Assembly (NCBI RefSeq): GCF_900766215.1
Contig: NZ_CAAFUQ010000038.1
Coordinates: 1 to 31,263, forward strand
Direction: 5' to 3'
DNA from: an uncultured Finegoldia sp.
GTDB taxonomy: Bacteria > Bacillota > Clostridia > Tissierellales > Peptoniphilaceae
Length of the DNA: 31,263 nt
The position numbers and the translations under genes were made by a program. Shown in pieces: positions 1 through 6,137 of the stretch (the first letter of the stretch is position 1; each line of letters begins with the position of its first letter). Below the pieces are notes generated by a model, which saw only the letters and a list, made by a program, of their open reading frames with translations, ran no database searches and was not told where the DNA came from.

Positions 1-420
1 AATCTACTCATACTGAAATGTAAATTTGTAACCGCTGCCAAGACGTAATATAGCAAATTGTATTAAAATCTACACAAAGTGAAATGTAAATAATAGATTG
101 GGTCTATGCTATCGGGTAAATTTTCCATTAAAATCTACCCAGAGTGGAATGTAAATGATTTCATAACAAAAACTAACCAAGTGACATTGTTATTATTAAA
201 ATTTAACCATAGTGGAATGTAAATATATCTAACTCAATGAGAGAACTTTATACAATGCAATATTAAAATTTAACCATACTGAAATGTAAATTTCCACCTC
301 TTCAATAGAAAAGTCCTGATCGATAGATTAAAATCTACCCAGAATAAAATGCAAATGATTTATTTATTAGTGATTCATCAACTATTGCTCATTAAAATCT
401 ATCAACAGTGGAATGAAAAG
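1..420 (+). CRISPR. Leader-distal end of a CRISPR array with degenerate repeats
   Basis: Seven repeats of 30 bp are visible at 1-25 (cut by the window edge), 62-91, 127-156, 195-224, 262-291, 327-356 and 391-420. They are separated by six unique spacers of 34-38 bp. The repeats begin ATTAAAAT and mostly end GAATGTAAAT or AAATGTAAAT, while the middle differs between copies. The last two repeats (327 and 391) carry the most changes at the 3' end, as expected far from the leader, so the leader and any cas genes should lie to the left, outside the window. The 3' end resembles type I-B or III repeats of clostridia and fusobacteria, which also suggests plus-strand transcription. A possible eighth remnant at 441 is too short to count. 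No cas gene is present here, so activity cannot be judged. Confidence 0.9.
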
Positions 421-503
421 AGATGCCTTAACAATTGTAAATTAAAATAAATAAGCTCAATCTAAACTCCATTTAAAATGTGTAGGATATTAATAATAAA
501 ACA

Positions 504-512
504 TGATATACT
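504..512 (+). promoter_or_regulatory. Extended -10 promoter of the CWB2-transglutaminase gene
   Basis: TGATATACT matches an extended -10 element (TGnTATAAT type) about 30 bp before the start codon. No good -35 hexamer is seen at the usual distance, which is common for extended -10 promoters. It lies just beyond the CRISPR array and would give a short 5' leader. Confidence 0.5.
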
Positions 513-542
513 AGAATTAAATAATATTTAATGGAGGGAATT

Positions 543-2357
543 ATGAACTTAAAGAAAAACTTAGTTAAATGTACAGTTGCATTATCATTAGCAATAATGC
601 TAACGATTCCAACAAATGGACTTGCATACAAAGAAGCAAGAATAGGTGGACATGATAGATTTGACGTAGCAATCAACATATCGAAAAAGTATGAAAACTC
701 AGATACATGCTATTTGATTAATTACCTAGCATATCCTGATGCAATAGCATCTTCAAACTATATCAAAGATAGAAATGAAAAACATATACCTATATATTAC
801 ACAAAGTCAGACAAAGTAGACACAAAAACATTAAACCATTTAAAAACAAAAAAATACAAAGAAATAGTCATATTTGGTGGAGAAAATTCTGTATCAAATA
901 AAGTAATCCAACAATTAAAAAATAATGGTTTAAATGTTAGTAGAAGTTCAGCAGGAAAAAATAGATACGATACAGTTAATGATTTACTAATAGGATCTAC
1001 ATACTACGAAGACGAAAATATAATATTAGTAAGTGGAGAAAACTTTGCTGATAGTTTAATCGCTACATCGTTAGCAAAAAAACTAAATTGTAAGATAATA
1101 ATTACACCTTCCAATGAAATTGACAAGACAATCAAAAATGAATTCTTTAATACAAATAAAAAACAAAGAGCAAAAGTTAATAATGTATACATAGTGGGTG
1201 GAGAAAAATCAATATCAAAAAATATTGAACAACAATTCTCTGAAGTAGCGAAAGTTCATAGAATAAATGGAAGAGATAGGTATGATACATCATTACAGTT
1301 AGCAAAAGAAATTGGAAATGATAAGTATACAGTTGTAAGTGGAGAAAACTTTGCGGATAACTTAGTTGCTATTCCATACTCTTACGCACATGACAGAACT
1401 TTGGTTCTTACCAATCCAAAGTATACTTCTAATAAATTAAAGACTTTAATCAGAAATACAGATTTCATGATAGTTGGCGGAGAAAAATCTGTTCCAGATG
1501 AAATACTAGAGTTAGAAAACAAAGATTCAGTAAAACCAGATGACAAAAAAGAACAAGAAGAACCAGAAGATAAAAATAATCAAAAGGATCAGGAAAAGCC
1601 AGAAGATAAAGAAAAACAAGAAAATGAATTCATAACAATTACTACGTTTCCTTATGCAGAAATAAAATTGAAGGCAAAGTCTTTTGAAGAAGCTTTAAAG
1701 TTATCAGAAAATATAAAAACATACCCATATGAGATATCAATTCCTAATGATATACTAGAAAAACTATATAATGATGATCATGAAATTTTACGTCATAGTA
1801 TTATAATACGAAATAAATCAGATTTAAATAGTTTGAAAATTATGTATTATGATGAAATAAAAATGAAAAAAGAATTAAAAACTGTTGCAAAGTCAGCTTT
1901 GAATTATGGAAAAGGAAATGACAAAAAAACTGTGGAGTATATTATAAAATGGATATGTAACAATACAACTTACGACCAAAGACATTATTCGAAAAACATT
2001 CAAGATCAAATAGACGCTATTGGACATCCTGTTTTATGGTATCAAGATAGAATAAAATCCAATAAAAAAGTGGGTAGGGGAGTTTGTGATTTATATGCTG
2101 CTTTATTTAACCAATTATGTGAGTATGCAAATATTCAAAGTGAATCTGTATTAGTAGGTATAAAAACAGAACAGTATGATCATGCTATAAATGTTGCAAA
2201 AATAAATAATCAATGGCTATATTTTGATGTTACTTTTTATGACTATGGAGATAAAAATAAAACTTTTAATAGTTTAGGAAATTATCCACGCTTTTTTGCT
2301 ACAAGAACTAATATGCAAAAACTTTATAAAGTAATAGAAAAGATTGATTTGAATTAA
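543..2357 (+). CDS. Secreted cell-wall-binding (CWB2 x3) protein with transglutaminase-like domain
   Basis: This encodes a 604-residue exported protein. Residues 1-28 form a signal peptide with a Lys-rich start and a hydrophobic core. About residues 32-330 contain three CWB2-type repeats (PF04122), recognisable by the DRYDT-like starts, SGENFAD motifs and VGGEKS/FGGENS ends; such triplets bind cell-wall polymers non-covalently. A charged, PEDK-rich linker at about 330-360 follows. The C-terminal domain has the arrangement of a transglutaminase-like/cysteine protease fold, with a plausible triad C515 (in GVCDLYAALF), H547 (YDHAIN) and D562 (YFDVTF). The start at 543 is chosen because GGAGGG lies just before it; an ATG at 531 would sit upstream of that site. 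The likely role is a surface-anchored enzyme acting on peptides or cross-links, but its substrate is unknown. An insertion-sequence remnant begins four bases after the stop. Confidence 0.88.
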   Translation: MNLKKNLVKCTVALSLAIMLTIPTNGLAYKEARIGGHDRFDVAINISKKYENSDTCYLINYLAYPDAIASSNYIKDRNEKHIPIYYTKSDKVDTKTLNHLKTKKYKEIVIFGGENSVSNKVIQQLKNNGLNVSRSSAGKNRYDTVNDLLIGSTYYEDENIILVSGENFADSLIATSLAKKLNCKIIITPSNEIDKTIKNEFFNTNKKQRAKVNNVYIVGGEKSISKNIEQQFSEVAKVHRINGRDRYDTSLQLAKEIGNDKYTVVSGENFADNLVAIPYSYAHDRTLVLTNPKYTSNKLKTLIRNTDFMIVGGEKSVPDEILELENKDSVKPDDKKEQEEPEDKNNQKDQEKPEDKEKQENEFITITTFPYAEIKLKAKSFEEALKLSENIKTYPYEISIPNDILEKLYNDDHEILRHSIIIRNKSDLNSLKIMYYDEIKMKKELKTVAKSALNYGKGNDKKTVEYIIKWICNNTTYDQRHYSKNIQDQIDAIGHPVLWYQDRIKSNKKVGRGVCDLYAALFNQLCEYANIQSESVLVGIKTEQYDHAINVAKINNQWLYFDVTFYDYGDKNKTFNSLGNYPRFFATRTNMQKLYKVIEKIDLN

Positions 2358-2386
2358 AACGAGACTGTGAAATAGTTTGTGTATAG

Positions 2387-2421
2387 AATCCTCCTGATAT
2401 TGTAGTAATCAGGAGGATTTT
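2387..2421 (+). terminator. Terminator hairpin just inside the IS left end
   Basis: A perfect 12-bp stem (AATCCTCCTGAT at 2387-2398 with ATCAGGAGGATT at 2408-2419) has a 9-nt loop and is followed by a short T run. It would stop transcripts leaving the surface-protein gene. It lies inside the insertion-sequence remnant, so it probably arrived with the element, where such hairpins block read-through into the transposase. Confidence 0.7.
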
Positions 2422-2492
2422 AGAATACCAAGAAAAAGATCAGAAACAAGATTCAACAAAATTCATATTATATAGAGAAATAAAAGATAAAA

Positions 2493-2872
2493 GACTTAAA
2501 AACAGTATACAAAGCATCAGCAGAAAAACTAATACTAAGTAATCTAGATATATTTGAAGGGAAATGGCGGAAAAACATCCAATGTGTGTAAATTAGTATA
2601 GAAACAACTGGGCTGAATTAGCAACATATTTCAAATATCCAGATAGAATAAGAAAAGTAATATATACAACAAATAGCATAGAAAATTTTAATAGACAACT
2701 TAGAAAAGCAAAAAAAACAAAACAATATTTCCAAGCGACTACGCCCTAAAAAAGCTTGTATCTAGCGATTGTAGATGCTTCAAGTAAGTGGACAAGTAGA
2801 ATAAGAGGATGGGGGTAAATATTGTCACAACTATCAATATTTTTGAAGTCAGAATCTAAATTTTGCCATTAA
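2493..2872 (+). pseudogene. IS256-family transposase, C-terminal remnant
   Basis: Reading across frames recovers DLKTVYKASAEK, then (after a stop and frameshift near 2587-2605) NWAELATYFKYPDRIRKVIY, TTNSIENFNRQLRK and, after an in-frame stop near 2747, SLYLAIVDASSKW and ILSQLSIFF. These blocks match in order the conserved C-terminal part of IS256/mutator transposases (FKYP..IRK.IYTTN.IE..NR.LRK, LYLA, KW). At least three inactivating changes are present and the N-terminal half is absent. It cannot encode a working transposase. Confidence 0.85.
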
Positions 2873-2983
2873 AACAATAAAAGGTATATTTAAAAAAATA
2901 AAAAATATCAGCTCACAACCTATCAGGAAGAGCTAATACACAAAACTTTTCACATACCCATTAGAAAACCTGTTAATCATGAA

Positions 2984-3169
2984 TTAAAACTCAGTACTTT
3001 TCTGGATATCGTCATCTTCTATTATTTCAAAATCATCTGGATCGTACAAGTAATCTTCATCAGTATCATCAATAATTCTTATAAATTCACCTTCATATCC
3101 TAATGCTTCGTAAATTTTGTTTTTAGTTAGAGATATACCCCAATTTTCTCTTATATATTTAGCTTTCAT
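2984..3169 (-). CDS. Small acidic protein of unknown function
   Basis: A 61-residue acidic protein starting MKAKYIREN. An ATG three codons upstream (3178) is less likely because AGGA lies only about 8 bases before the 3169 start and would overlap the earlier one. The pattern (KNKIYEALGYEGEFIRIIDD, then EDYLYDPDDFEII) resembles a small beta-rich domain seen in many short Firmicute proteins, recognised here only by general similarity. It lies about 18 bp downstream of the 70-residue gene at 3188-3400 on the same strand and is probably co-transcribed. An immunity-type or regulatory role is possible, but nothing in the sequence shows it. Confidence 0.65.
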   Translation of the reverse strand: MKAKYIRENWGISLTKNKIYEALGYEGEFIRIIDDTDEDYLYDPDDFEIIEDDDIQKSTEF

Positions 3170-3187
3170 TATCGTCATCCTATTATA

Positions 3188-3400
3188 TTAATTCTTATCT
3201 TTTATCCAATCATTAAAGTCGTATCCACGTACTTCTAACTCGTTTTTTATAGAGTCCAGCACAAATTCATATCCAGCAATTACACCTTCATCAAATTCGC
3301 TATTTAATTCTTTTTCATAATCTTCTTTTCGTTCAACTATATCCATTATTATTGCTTTTAGGGTTTCTTCGGACCATTTCCAATCTATTTTTGACTTCAT
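3188..3400 (-). CDS. Small acidic protein of unknown function
   Basis: A 70-residue, mostly helical, acidic protein with a good GGAG site 7 bases before its ATG. It has no signal peptide, membrane segment or recognisable motif. The sequence alternates charged and hydrophobic residues (SEETLKAIIMDIVERKEDYE) as in a helical bundle. It is the first gene of a likely two-gene unit with the 61-residue gene downstream. A minus-strand extended -10 element (TGATATAAT, hexamer at 3505-3510) about 105 bp upstream could drive the pair, leaving a longish leader. Its function is unknown; the small size, acidity and mobile-element setting would suit an immunity or phage-related protein, but that is a guess. 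Confidence 0.65.
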   Translation of the reverse strand: MKSKIDWKWSEETLKAIIMDIVERKEDYEKELNSEFDEGVIAGYEFVLDSIKNELEVRGYDFNDWIKDKN

Positions 3401-3600
3401 AATTTACTCCTATTTTAGATATCTATAAATTTTGTTATTATCATTCAAACATTAATCAAAATCTAACTTTTAATTTTAAAGACTTACTTAAGTGTTTATT
3501 ATAAATTATATCATTATTGTATAAAAAATACTGAAAATTTCTATACAAAATAAAAGCGAAAAAGTGTTTAATAGTAATTTTACAAATAATCATCATAATA

Positions 3601-3629
3601 TTGGATCTATGGGAGATAAAAGATATAAT
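3601..3629 (+). promoter_or_regulatory. Promoter of the alarmone-hydrolase-like operon
   Basis: TTGGAT (3601-3606), a 17-bp spacer and a perfect TATAAT (3624-3629) form a good housekeeping promoter. Transcription would begin near 3636, giving a leader of about 85 nt before the 3722 start. The rest of the 3401-3691 gap is AT-rich with no other recognisable element apart from the divergent minus-strand -10. Confidence 0.75.
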
Positions 3630-3721
3630 ATAAATATATTTAAGGTTATCGAATATTTACATAAAAGTTGGTACATGGTTTGTAAAAGAAAGTGAACATA
3701 AAAAAGAAAGGATTAATGGTT

Positions 3722-3913
3722 ATGAAGTTTAAAACGCCAACTGTATATTATTATTGCCCAGACTATAAAAAGTATGTAAAACGTGAAGGTGGAATGTATT
3801 ACTGCATAAAAGATGGTAAAGAAGTATTTAATGATTTCTATTCTAAAATTGATTTGGGGTCGATATATACCGAAGATATAACAAAGGAAGAATATTATGC
3901 TCAACTATATTAA
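3722..3913 (+). CDS. Small protein upstream of and overlapping the HD hydrolase gene
   Basis: A 63-residue protein starting MKFKTPTVYYYCPDYKKYVK. Starts at 3692 (GTG) and 3716 are also in frame, but AAAGGA at 3707-3712 is best spaced for 3722. It contains two CxD/CxK-like cysteines (YYYCPD and YYCIKDGK) about 18 residues apart, which might be the remains of a zinc-ribbon-like fold, though only two cysteines are present. It ends inside the next gene (17-bp overlap), so translation of the two is probably coupled. This small protein is not recognised. Its tight link to the hydrolase suggests a shared task. Confidence 0.7.
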   Translation: MKFKTPTVYYYCPDYKKYVKREGGMYYCIKDGKEVFNDFYSKIDLGSIYTEDITKEEYYAQLY

Positions 3914-4313
3914 AGCTTTTTTTATTATGTTGAATGCACATAAAGGACAAAAAGATAAAGGCGGACATGCTTACTTTTTACATCCATTAAGGGTTTCTAA
4001 GAAAATAAGTGATAGGCGATATAAGATAGTTGCACTGTTGCACGATGTTTTAGAAGATTCTGACAAATATACAATTAATGATTTTGACTTTCTTGACTCT
4101 GAACAAAAAGATGCTTTGATTAAACTTACGCATCCAGAAAATGTAGCATACATGGATTATGTAAAAAATATAAAAAGTAATAGCATTGCAAGAAAAGTAA
4201 AACTAATGGATTTGGAAGATAATATGAATCTAAATAGGCTTGTTTGCTTTACAGAAAAAGACTTTAAAAGAGTTGAAAAATACAAGAAAGCTAGAGATTA
4301 TCTTTTATCATAA
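3897..4313 (+). CDS. Stand-alone HD-domain (p)ppGpp hydrolase-like protein
   Basis: A 138-residue protein matching the hydrolase half of RelA/SpoT enzymes and small alarmone hydrolases. The metal-binding set is present: H29 (in GGHAYFLHPLRV), H49-D50 (ALLHDVLED, followed by E53-D54) and D105 in VKLMDLEDN, which corresponds to the KLADRxxN motif. No synthetase, TGS or ACT domain is attached, so it is a hydrolase-only form. The expected reaction is removal of the 3' pyrophosphate from (p)ppGpp or a related nucleotide; the true substrate is not shown by the sequence. AAGGAAG 6 bases before the ATG lies inside the preceding gene, indicating translational coupling. No small synthetase partner of the toxSAS kind is seen nearby. 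Confidence 0.85.
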   Translation: MLNYIKAFFIMLNAHKGQKDKGGHAYFLHPLRVSKKISDRRYKIVALLHDVLEDSDKYTINDFDFLDSEQKDALIKLTHPENVAYMDYVKNIKSNSIARKVKLMDLEDNMNLNRLVCFTEKDFKRVEKYKKARDYLLS

Positions 4314-4386
4314 AATTAATAAAACCCCAAATATTAATAATCTAAGATGTTGAAAGTTAAAGAAATAGAATTGTTGGAGGAATAAT

Positions 4387-4515
4387 ATGCTCAACACACA
4401 TGAAAATAACATTAAAGCCGAAAAAATGTTAGAAGAGTATTATAAAAAATATTTAGAAAAAAAGAAGAAATCAAAAAACAAAAAACAAAAAATCAAGCCT
4501 AAAAGGACAAAATAA
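4387..4515 (+). CDS. 42-residue lysine-rich protein
   Basis: A short gene with a strong GGAGG site (4377-4381) 5 bases before ATG. The product begins MLNTHENNIKAEKMLEEYY and its second half is almost all Lys, Gln, Asn and Arg. It would be a strongly basic, probably nucleic-acid- or ribosome-associated peptide, or a disordered tail. It follows the HD hydrolase by 73 bp on the same strand and may share its transcript. The ribosome binding site and clean reading frame support a real gene, but poly-A-rich DNA easily gives Lys-rich frames, so confidence is moderate. Confidence 0.55.
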   Translation: MLNTHENNIKAEKMLEEYYKKYLEKKKKSKNKKQKIKPKRTK

Positions 4516-4591
4516 TTAATTTATTAAATGCAACTTCCTAACAGATATTCTTAATAAAACACCCGTTTTTTTGAATAATCCAAGAAACGGA

Positions 4592-4632
4592 AAAAGACTG
4601 TGAGTTTTGGTGCTCACAGCCTTTATTTTTCG
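4592..4632. terminator. Bidirectional terminator between convergent genes
   Basis: CTGTGAG (4598-4604) pairs with CTCACAG (4613-4619) around an 8-nt loop, flanked by A-rich and T-rich runs on both sides. It can terminate the plus-strand unit ending at 4515 and the minus-strand gene whose stop is at 4623. A second weaker CCGTTT/AAACGG pair lies just upstream (about 4564-4590). Confidence 0.8.
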
Positions 4633-5300
4633 TGTTGTTTTATTATGTTTTCTAATCTTTTGTATTCTTTTTTAAATCTCGGGTTTGTGGATTTTGTTTT
4701 CAAATCGTTTAAGTTTTTTCTTGCTGACACAAAATCATCGTCAAATATGTTTTTCATTATATACAATTGTTTGATGTTTTCGCCGTAATTTGGACTGTTT
4801 TCAAATTGTTTTAAAAGCTTTTCGTGAGTTGTGAATAGTTCATTAAACTTATTTCGCTCGTTCAATTTGAAGTGGGCGATCATTGTATTGAGCCAATATA
4901 TCAATTGAAGGTCTTGATTTTTTAACTGGTCTGTTGCAATTGTTTCATAAGTAGCCAATGTTTTATTTGGTTCATTAAGTTCCAAATATCCCGCTCCCAA
5001 ATTCATTTTCATTACTGTTTGGATGTGTTTGTTTTTGATTTTGGGAATTTTAGGTTCTAATTCATTGACGAAATCTTTGTATTTCATTTCTTCGAATAGT
5101 TTTATTGAATGTTTCAATTCGTTTGTTTTGTAGAAGAAATAAATTGTGTTTATTATTAAAATTACTGCCAAGACAATACCACCGATTATCCAATAATATT
5201 TAAGCATGACTTTGTCGTCGATTTTGAATATGAGTTTTATGATTAGCATAGCTATTCCTATTGCAAATGCTATGCCAAATAATTTTAGATATTTTTTCAT
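4623..5300 (-). CDS. Membrane protein with TPR-like helical domain
   Basis: A 225-residue protein with two membrane segments near residues 5-25 and 37-58. These leave a cytoplasmic-looking C-terminal domain of about 165 residues. That domain is rich in paired helices of TPR-like style (for example LGAGYLELNEPNKTLATYETIA and NDLKTKSTNPRFKKEYKRLENI). No catalytic motif is visible. It lies 18 bp downstream of the 66-residue basic gene on the same strand and probably shares its promoter at 5590-5618. TPR-type domains usually mediate protein contacts, so a scaffold role at the membrane is likely, but no partner can be named. Confidence 0.75.
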   Translation of the reverse strand: MKKYLKLFGIAFAIGIAMLIIKLIFKIDDKVMLKYYWIIGGIVLAVILIINTIYFFYKTNELKHSIKLFEEMKYKDFVNELEPKIPKIKNKHIQTVMKMNLGAGYLELNEPNKTLATYETIATDQLKNQDLQLIYWLNTMIAHFKLNERNKFNELFTTHEKLLKQFENSPNYGENIKQLYIMKNIFDDDFVSARKNLNDLKTKSTNPRFKKEYKRLENIIKQHEK

Positions 5301-5318
5301 GTGTACCTCTGTTTTTCG

Positions 5319-5519
5319 TTATTTGAAAATATCAAATATACTTTTTGTAGTTTTGTTATAAATCTTGTTGTAAAGTGCTTTTTTTGGGTTTTTAAACCAG
5401 CCAACTCCTTTTTTGCCGTAAGTGGGGTCAATTGCAGACTTTAGTTGTCTCTTGTACTTTGAAGTTGTTCTTGCTTTTAGTGATTTCTTCAAACTTGGTG
5501 TTCTAAATCCTATTTTCAT
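5319..5519 (-). CDS. Small basic protein of unknown function
   Basis: A 66-residue, Lys/Arg-rich protein starting MKIGFRTPSLKKSLKARTT, with an AGGAAGG site before its ATG. The motif YGKKGVGWFKNPKKALYNK resembles short segments at the N-terminus of uncharacterised Firmicute and phage proteins, recalled only as a general similarity. It has no membrane segment. It is the first gene of a two-gene minus-strand unit with the membrane TPR-like protein. Function unknown. Confidence 0.65.
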   Translation of the reverse strand: MKIGFRTPSLKKSLKARTTSKYKRQLKSAIDPTYGKKGVGWFKNPKKALYNKIYNKTTKSIFDIFK

Positions 5520-5589
5520 AAATGCCTTCCTTTATATATTATTTCTCTTATCTTTTGAACTATTTTTTGCATTTTTAATTTATAATTAT

Positions 5590-5618
5590 ATTACATAGTT
5601 TTAAAGTTAGTTTGTCAA
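5590..5618 (-). promoter_or_regulatory. Promoter of the 5519-4623 minus-strand unit
   Basis: On the minus strand TTGACA (plus 5613-5618), a 17-bp spacer and TGTAAT (plus 5590-5595) give a near-consensus promoter about 70 bp upstream of the 66-residue gene. Confidence 0.75.
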
Positions 5619-5673
5619 GTCTATTTGCTATTTTTTAACTGCATGTAGTTGAGCATCTGATTTTTTTATCCAC

Positions 5674-5702
5674 TTGTTTTTTAATCATCTTTATAGTATA
5701 AT
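5674..5702 (+). promoter_or_regulatory. Promoter of candidate antisense RNA, copy 1
   Basis: TTGTTT (5674-5679), a 17-bp spacer and TATAAT (5697-5702) face right, toward the 3' end of the small minus-strand frame at 5728-5865. No plus-strand gene with a ribosome binding site follows, so the transcript is probably non-coding. Confidence 0.65.
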
Positions 5703-5727
5703 CTTTATAAGTTAAAGGTAGTTAGAG

Positions 5728-5865
5728 CTATAATAGCTCTAACCTAATTAACAATTCAATCAAAATCAATATAGTTATTATTAACTCAATTATCGCCTTA
5801 ATCAAGTTAATAATATTTTGATTATTTGATTTTGATTTTTTCGTTGTCTTTTTGTGCTTACGCAT
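5728..5865 (-). CDS. 45-residue basic-hydrophobic peptide, candidate type I toxin
   Basis: The frame runs from ATG at 5865 to TAG at 5728-5730, with GGCGGTGAG ending 5 bases before the start. The peptide begins MRKHKKTTKKSKSNN, which is strongly basic and polar, and continues with about 28 residues that are almost all Ile, Leu and Thr (IINLIKAIIELIITILILIE). That can form one membrane helix. A strong promoter faces the gene from its 3' side and would make an antisense RNA. This layout (short basic-hydrophobic peptide with convergent antisense RNA) is that of bacterial type I toxin-antitoxin modules. No family is recognised by sequence, and toxicity is inference. A truncated second copy lies at 6040-6075. 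Confidence 0.55.
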   Translation of the reverse strand: MRKHKKTTKKSKSNNQNIINLIKAIIELIITILILIELLIRLELL

Positions 5866-5933
5866 TCAACTCACCGCCTTTTAAAATATAGATTTGATGT
5901 GTGGCTGTGTGTATGCATTTCTTTAACTTATAA

Positions 5934-5978
5934 CTTGGTAATACAATTTCGGAAATGTATTACCAAGTTTTTTTATTA
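5934..5978 (+). terminator. Strong intrinsic terminator
   Basis: AACTTGGTAATACA (5934-5947) pairs perfectly with TGTATTACCAAGTT (5958-5971), followed by a run of seven T. It faces right and would end transcripts from the promoter at 5674-5702, isolating copy 1 of the module from copy 2. Confidence 0.85.
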
Positions 5979-6017
5979 TTTTTTTGCATGTGATGGTTTG
6001 TGTTATTTTTTATCCAT

Positions 6018-6046
6018 TTGCTTTTTAACCATCTTTATACTATAAT
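6018..6046 (+). promoter_or_regulatory. Promoter of candidate antisense RNA, copy 2
   Basis: TTGCTT (6018-6023), a 17-bp spacer and TATAAT (6041-6046) mirror the copy 1 promoter. Transcription would start near 6053 and read opposite the ribosome binding site and start codon of the short frame at 6040-6075. The -10 box overlaps the stop codon of that frame. Confidence 0.6.
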
Positions 6047-6075
6047 TTATTTATGAAATCTTTAATCTTGTCCAT
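6040..6075 (-). pseudogene. Shrunken second copy of the small-peptide gene (11 codons)
   Basis: A near-perfect GGAGGTGG site precedes an ATG at 6075, but the frame MDKIKDFINKL stops after 11 codons. In copy 1 the distance from the start codon to the opposing -10 box is about 163 bp; here it is about 29 bp, so most of the coding region appears deleted while the leader, start and antisense promoter remain. It may be a dead copy, a decoy target for the antisense RNA, or a genuine very short peptide. Confidence 0.4.
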
Positions 6076-6137
6076 GAGTCCACCTCCTAACTATTTTTGA
6101 ATTTGTCGGGTGGCTCTGGATTATGGTTTTTTAGCTT

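Larger units (their letters stand above)
2361..2959. mobile_element. Decayed IS256-family insertion sequence remnant
   Basis: Imperfect terminal inverted repeats lie at 2361-2384 and 2936-2959, matching at 18 of 24 positions and sharing GTGAAA and TTTGTGTAT blocks. Inside is a broken IS256/mutator-type transposase C-terminus (2493-2872). Intact elements of this family are about 1.3 kb, so roughly half is missing. The flanks ATTAAAAC (2353-2360) and ATTAGAAA (2960-2967) match at 6 of 8 positions and could be a decayed 8-bp target duplication, the size typical for the family. If so, the element landed on the stop codon of the upstream surface-protein gene without destroying it. Confidence 0.8.
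5709..5978 (+). ncRNA. Candidate antisense RNA opposite the 45-residue peptide gene
   Basis: Transcription from the promoter at 5674-5702 would start near 5709 and run opposite the whole small minus-strand frame. Its 5' part contains a near-perfect palindrome GTTAGAGCTAT/ATAGCTCTAAC at 5721-5743. A long paired region (AATCAAAATCAA near 5759 with TTGATTTTGATT near 5826) is followed by TTTT and could end a short form near 5842. A stronger terminator at 5934-5978 would end a longer form. No coding potential with a ribosome binding site is seen. The assignment rests on arrangement only. Confidence 0.5.
5664..6060. repeat. Two diverged direct repeats carrying a promoter
   Basis: About 50 bp at 5664-5713 is repeated with roughly 80% identity at 6005-6054. 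Both copies contain TTTTTTATCCA, then TTG(T/C)TTTTTAA(T/C)CATC and a TATAAT box. Similarity also appears on the opposite strand near the start codons of the two small frames, where AGCCAC and CAAAT precede a GGTG-type ribosome binding site. This indicates duplication of a whole module rather than of the promoter alone. Confidence 0.65.

Noticed and set aside
441..470. Eighth CRISPR repeat
   Set aside because: Only the ATTAAAAT start is shared and the preceding spacer would be 20 bp, much shorter than the other spacers; at most a decayed fragment.
3430..3600. Possible small RNA in the AT-rich gap between divergent genes
   Set aside because: No stable stem followed by a T run was found; the AT richness gives many weak pairings by chance.
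4563..4590. CCGTTT/AAACGG hairpin as a separate terminator
   Set aside because: Stem of six pairs with a long loop and no trailing T run; the adjacent CTGTGAG/CTCACAG hairpin explains termination better.
5854..6045. 63-residue plus-strand frame
   Set aside because: Starts with GTG without a ribosome binding site, overlaps the opposite-strand peptide gene, and runs straight through a strong terminator.
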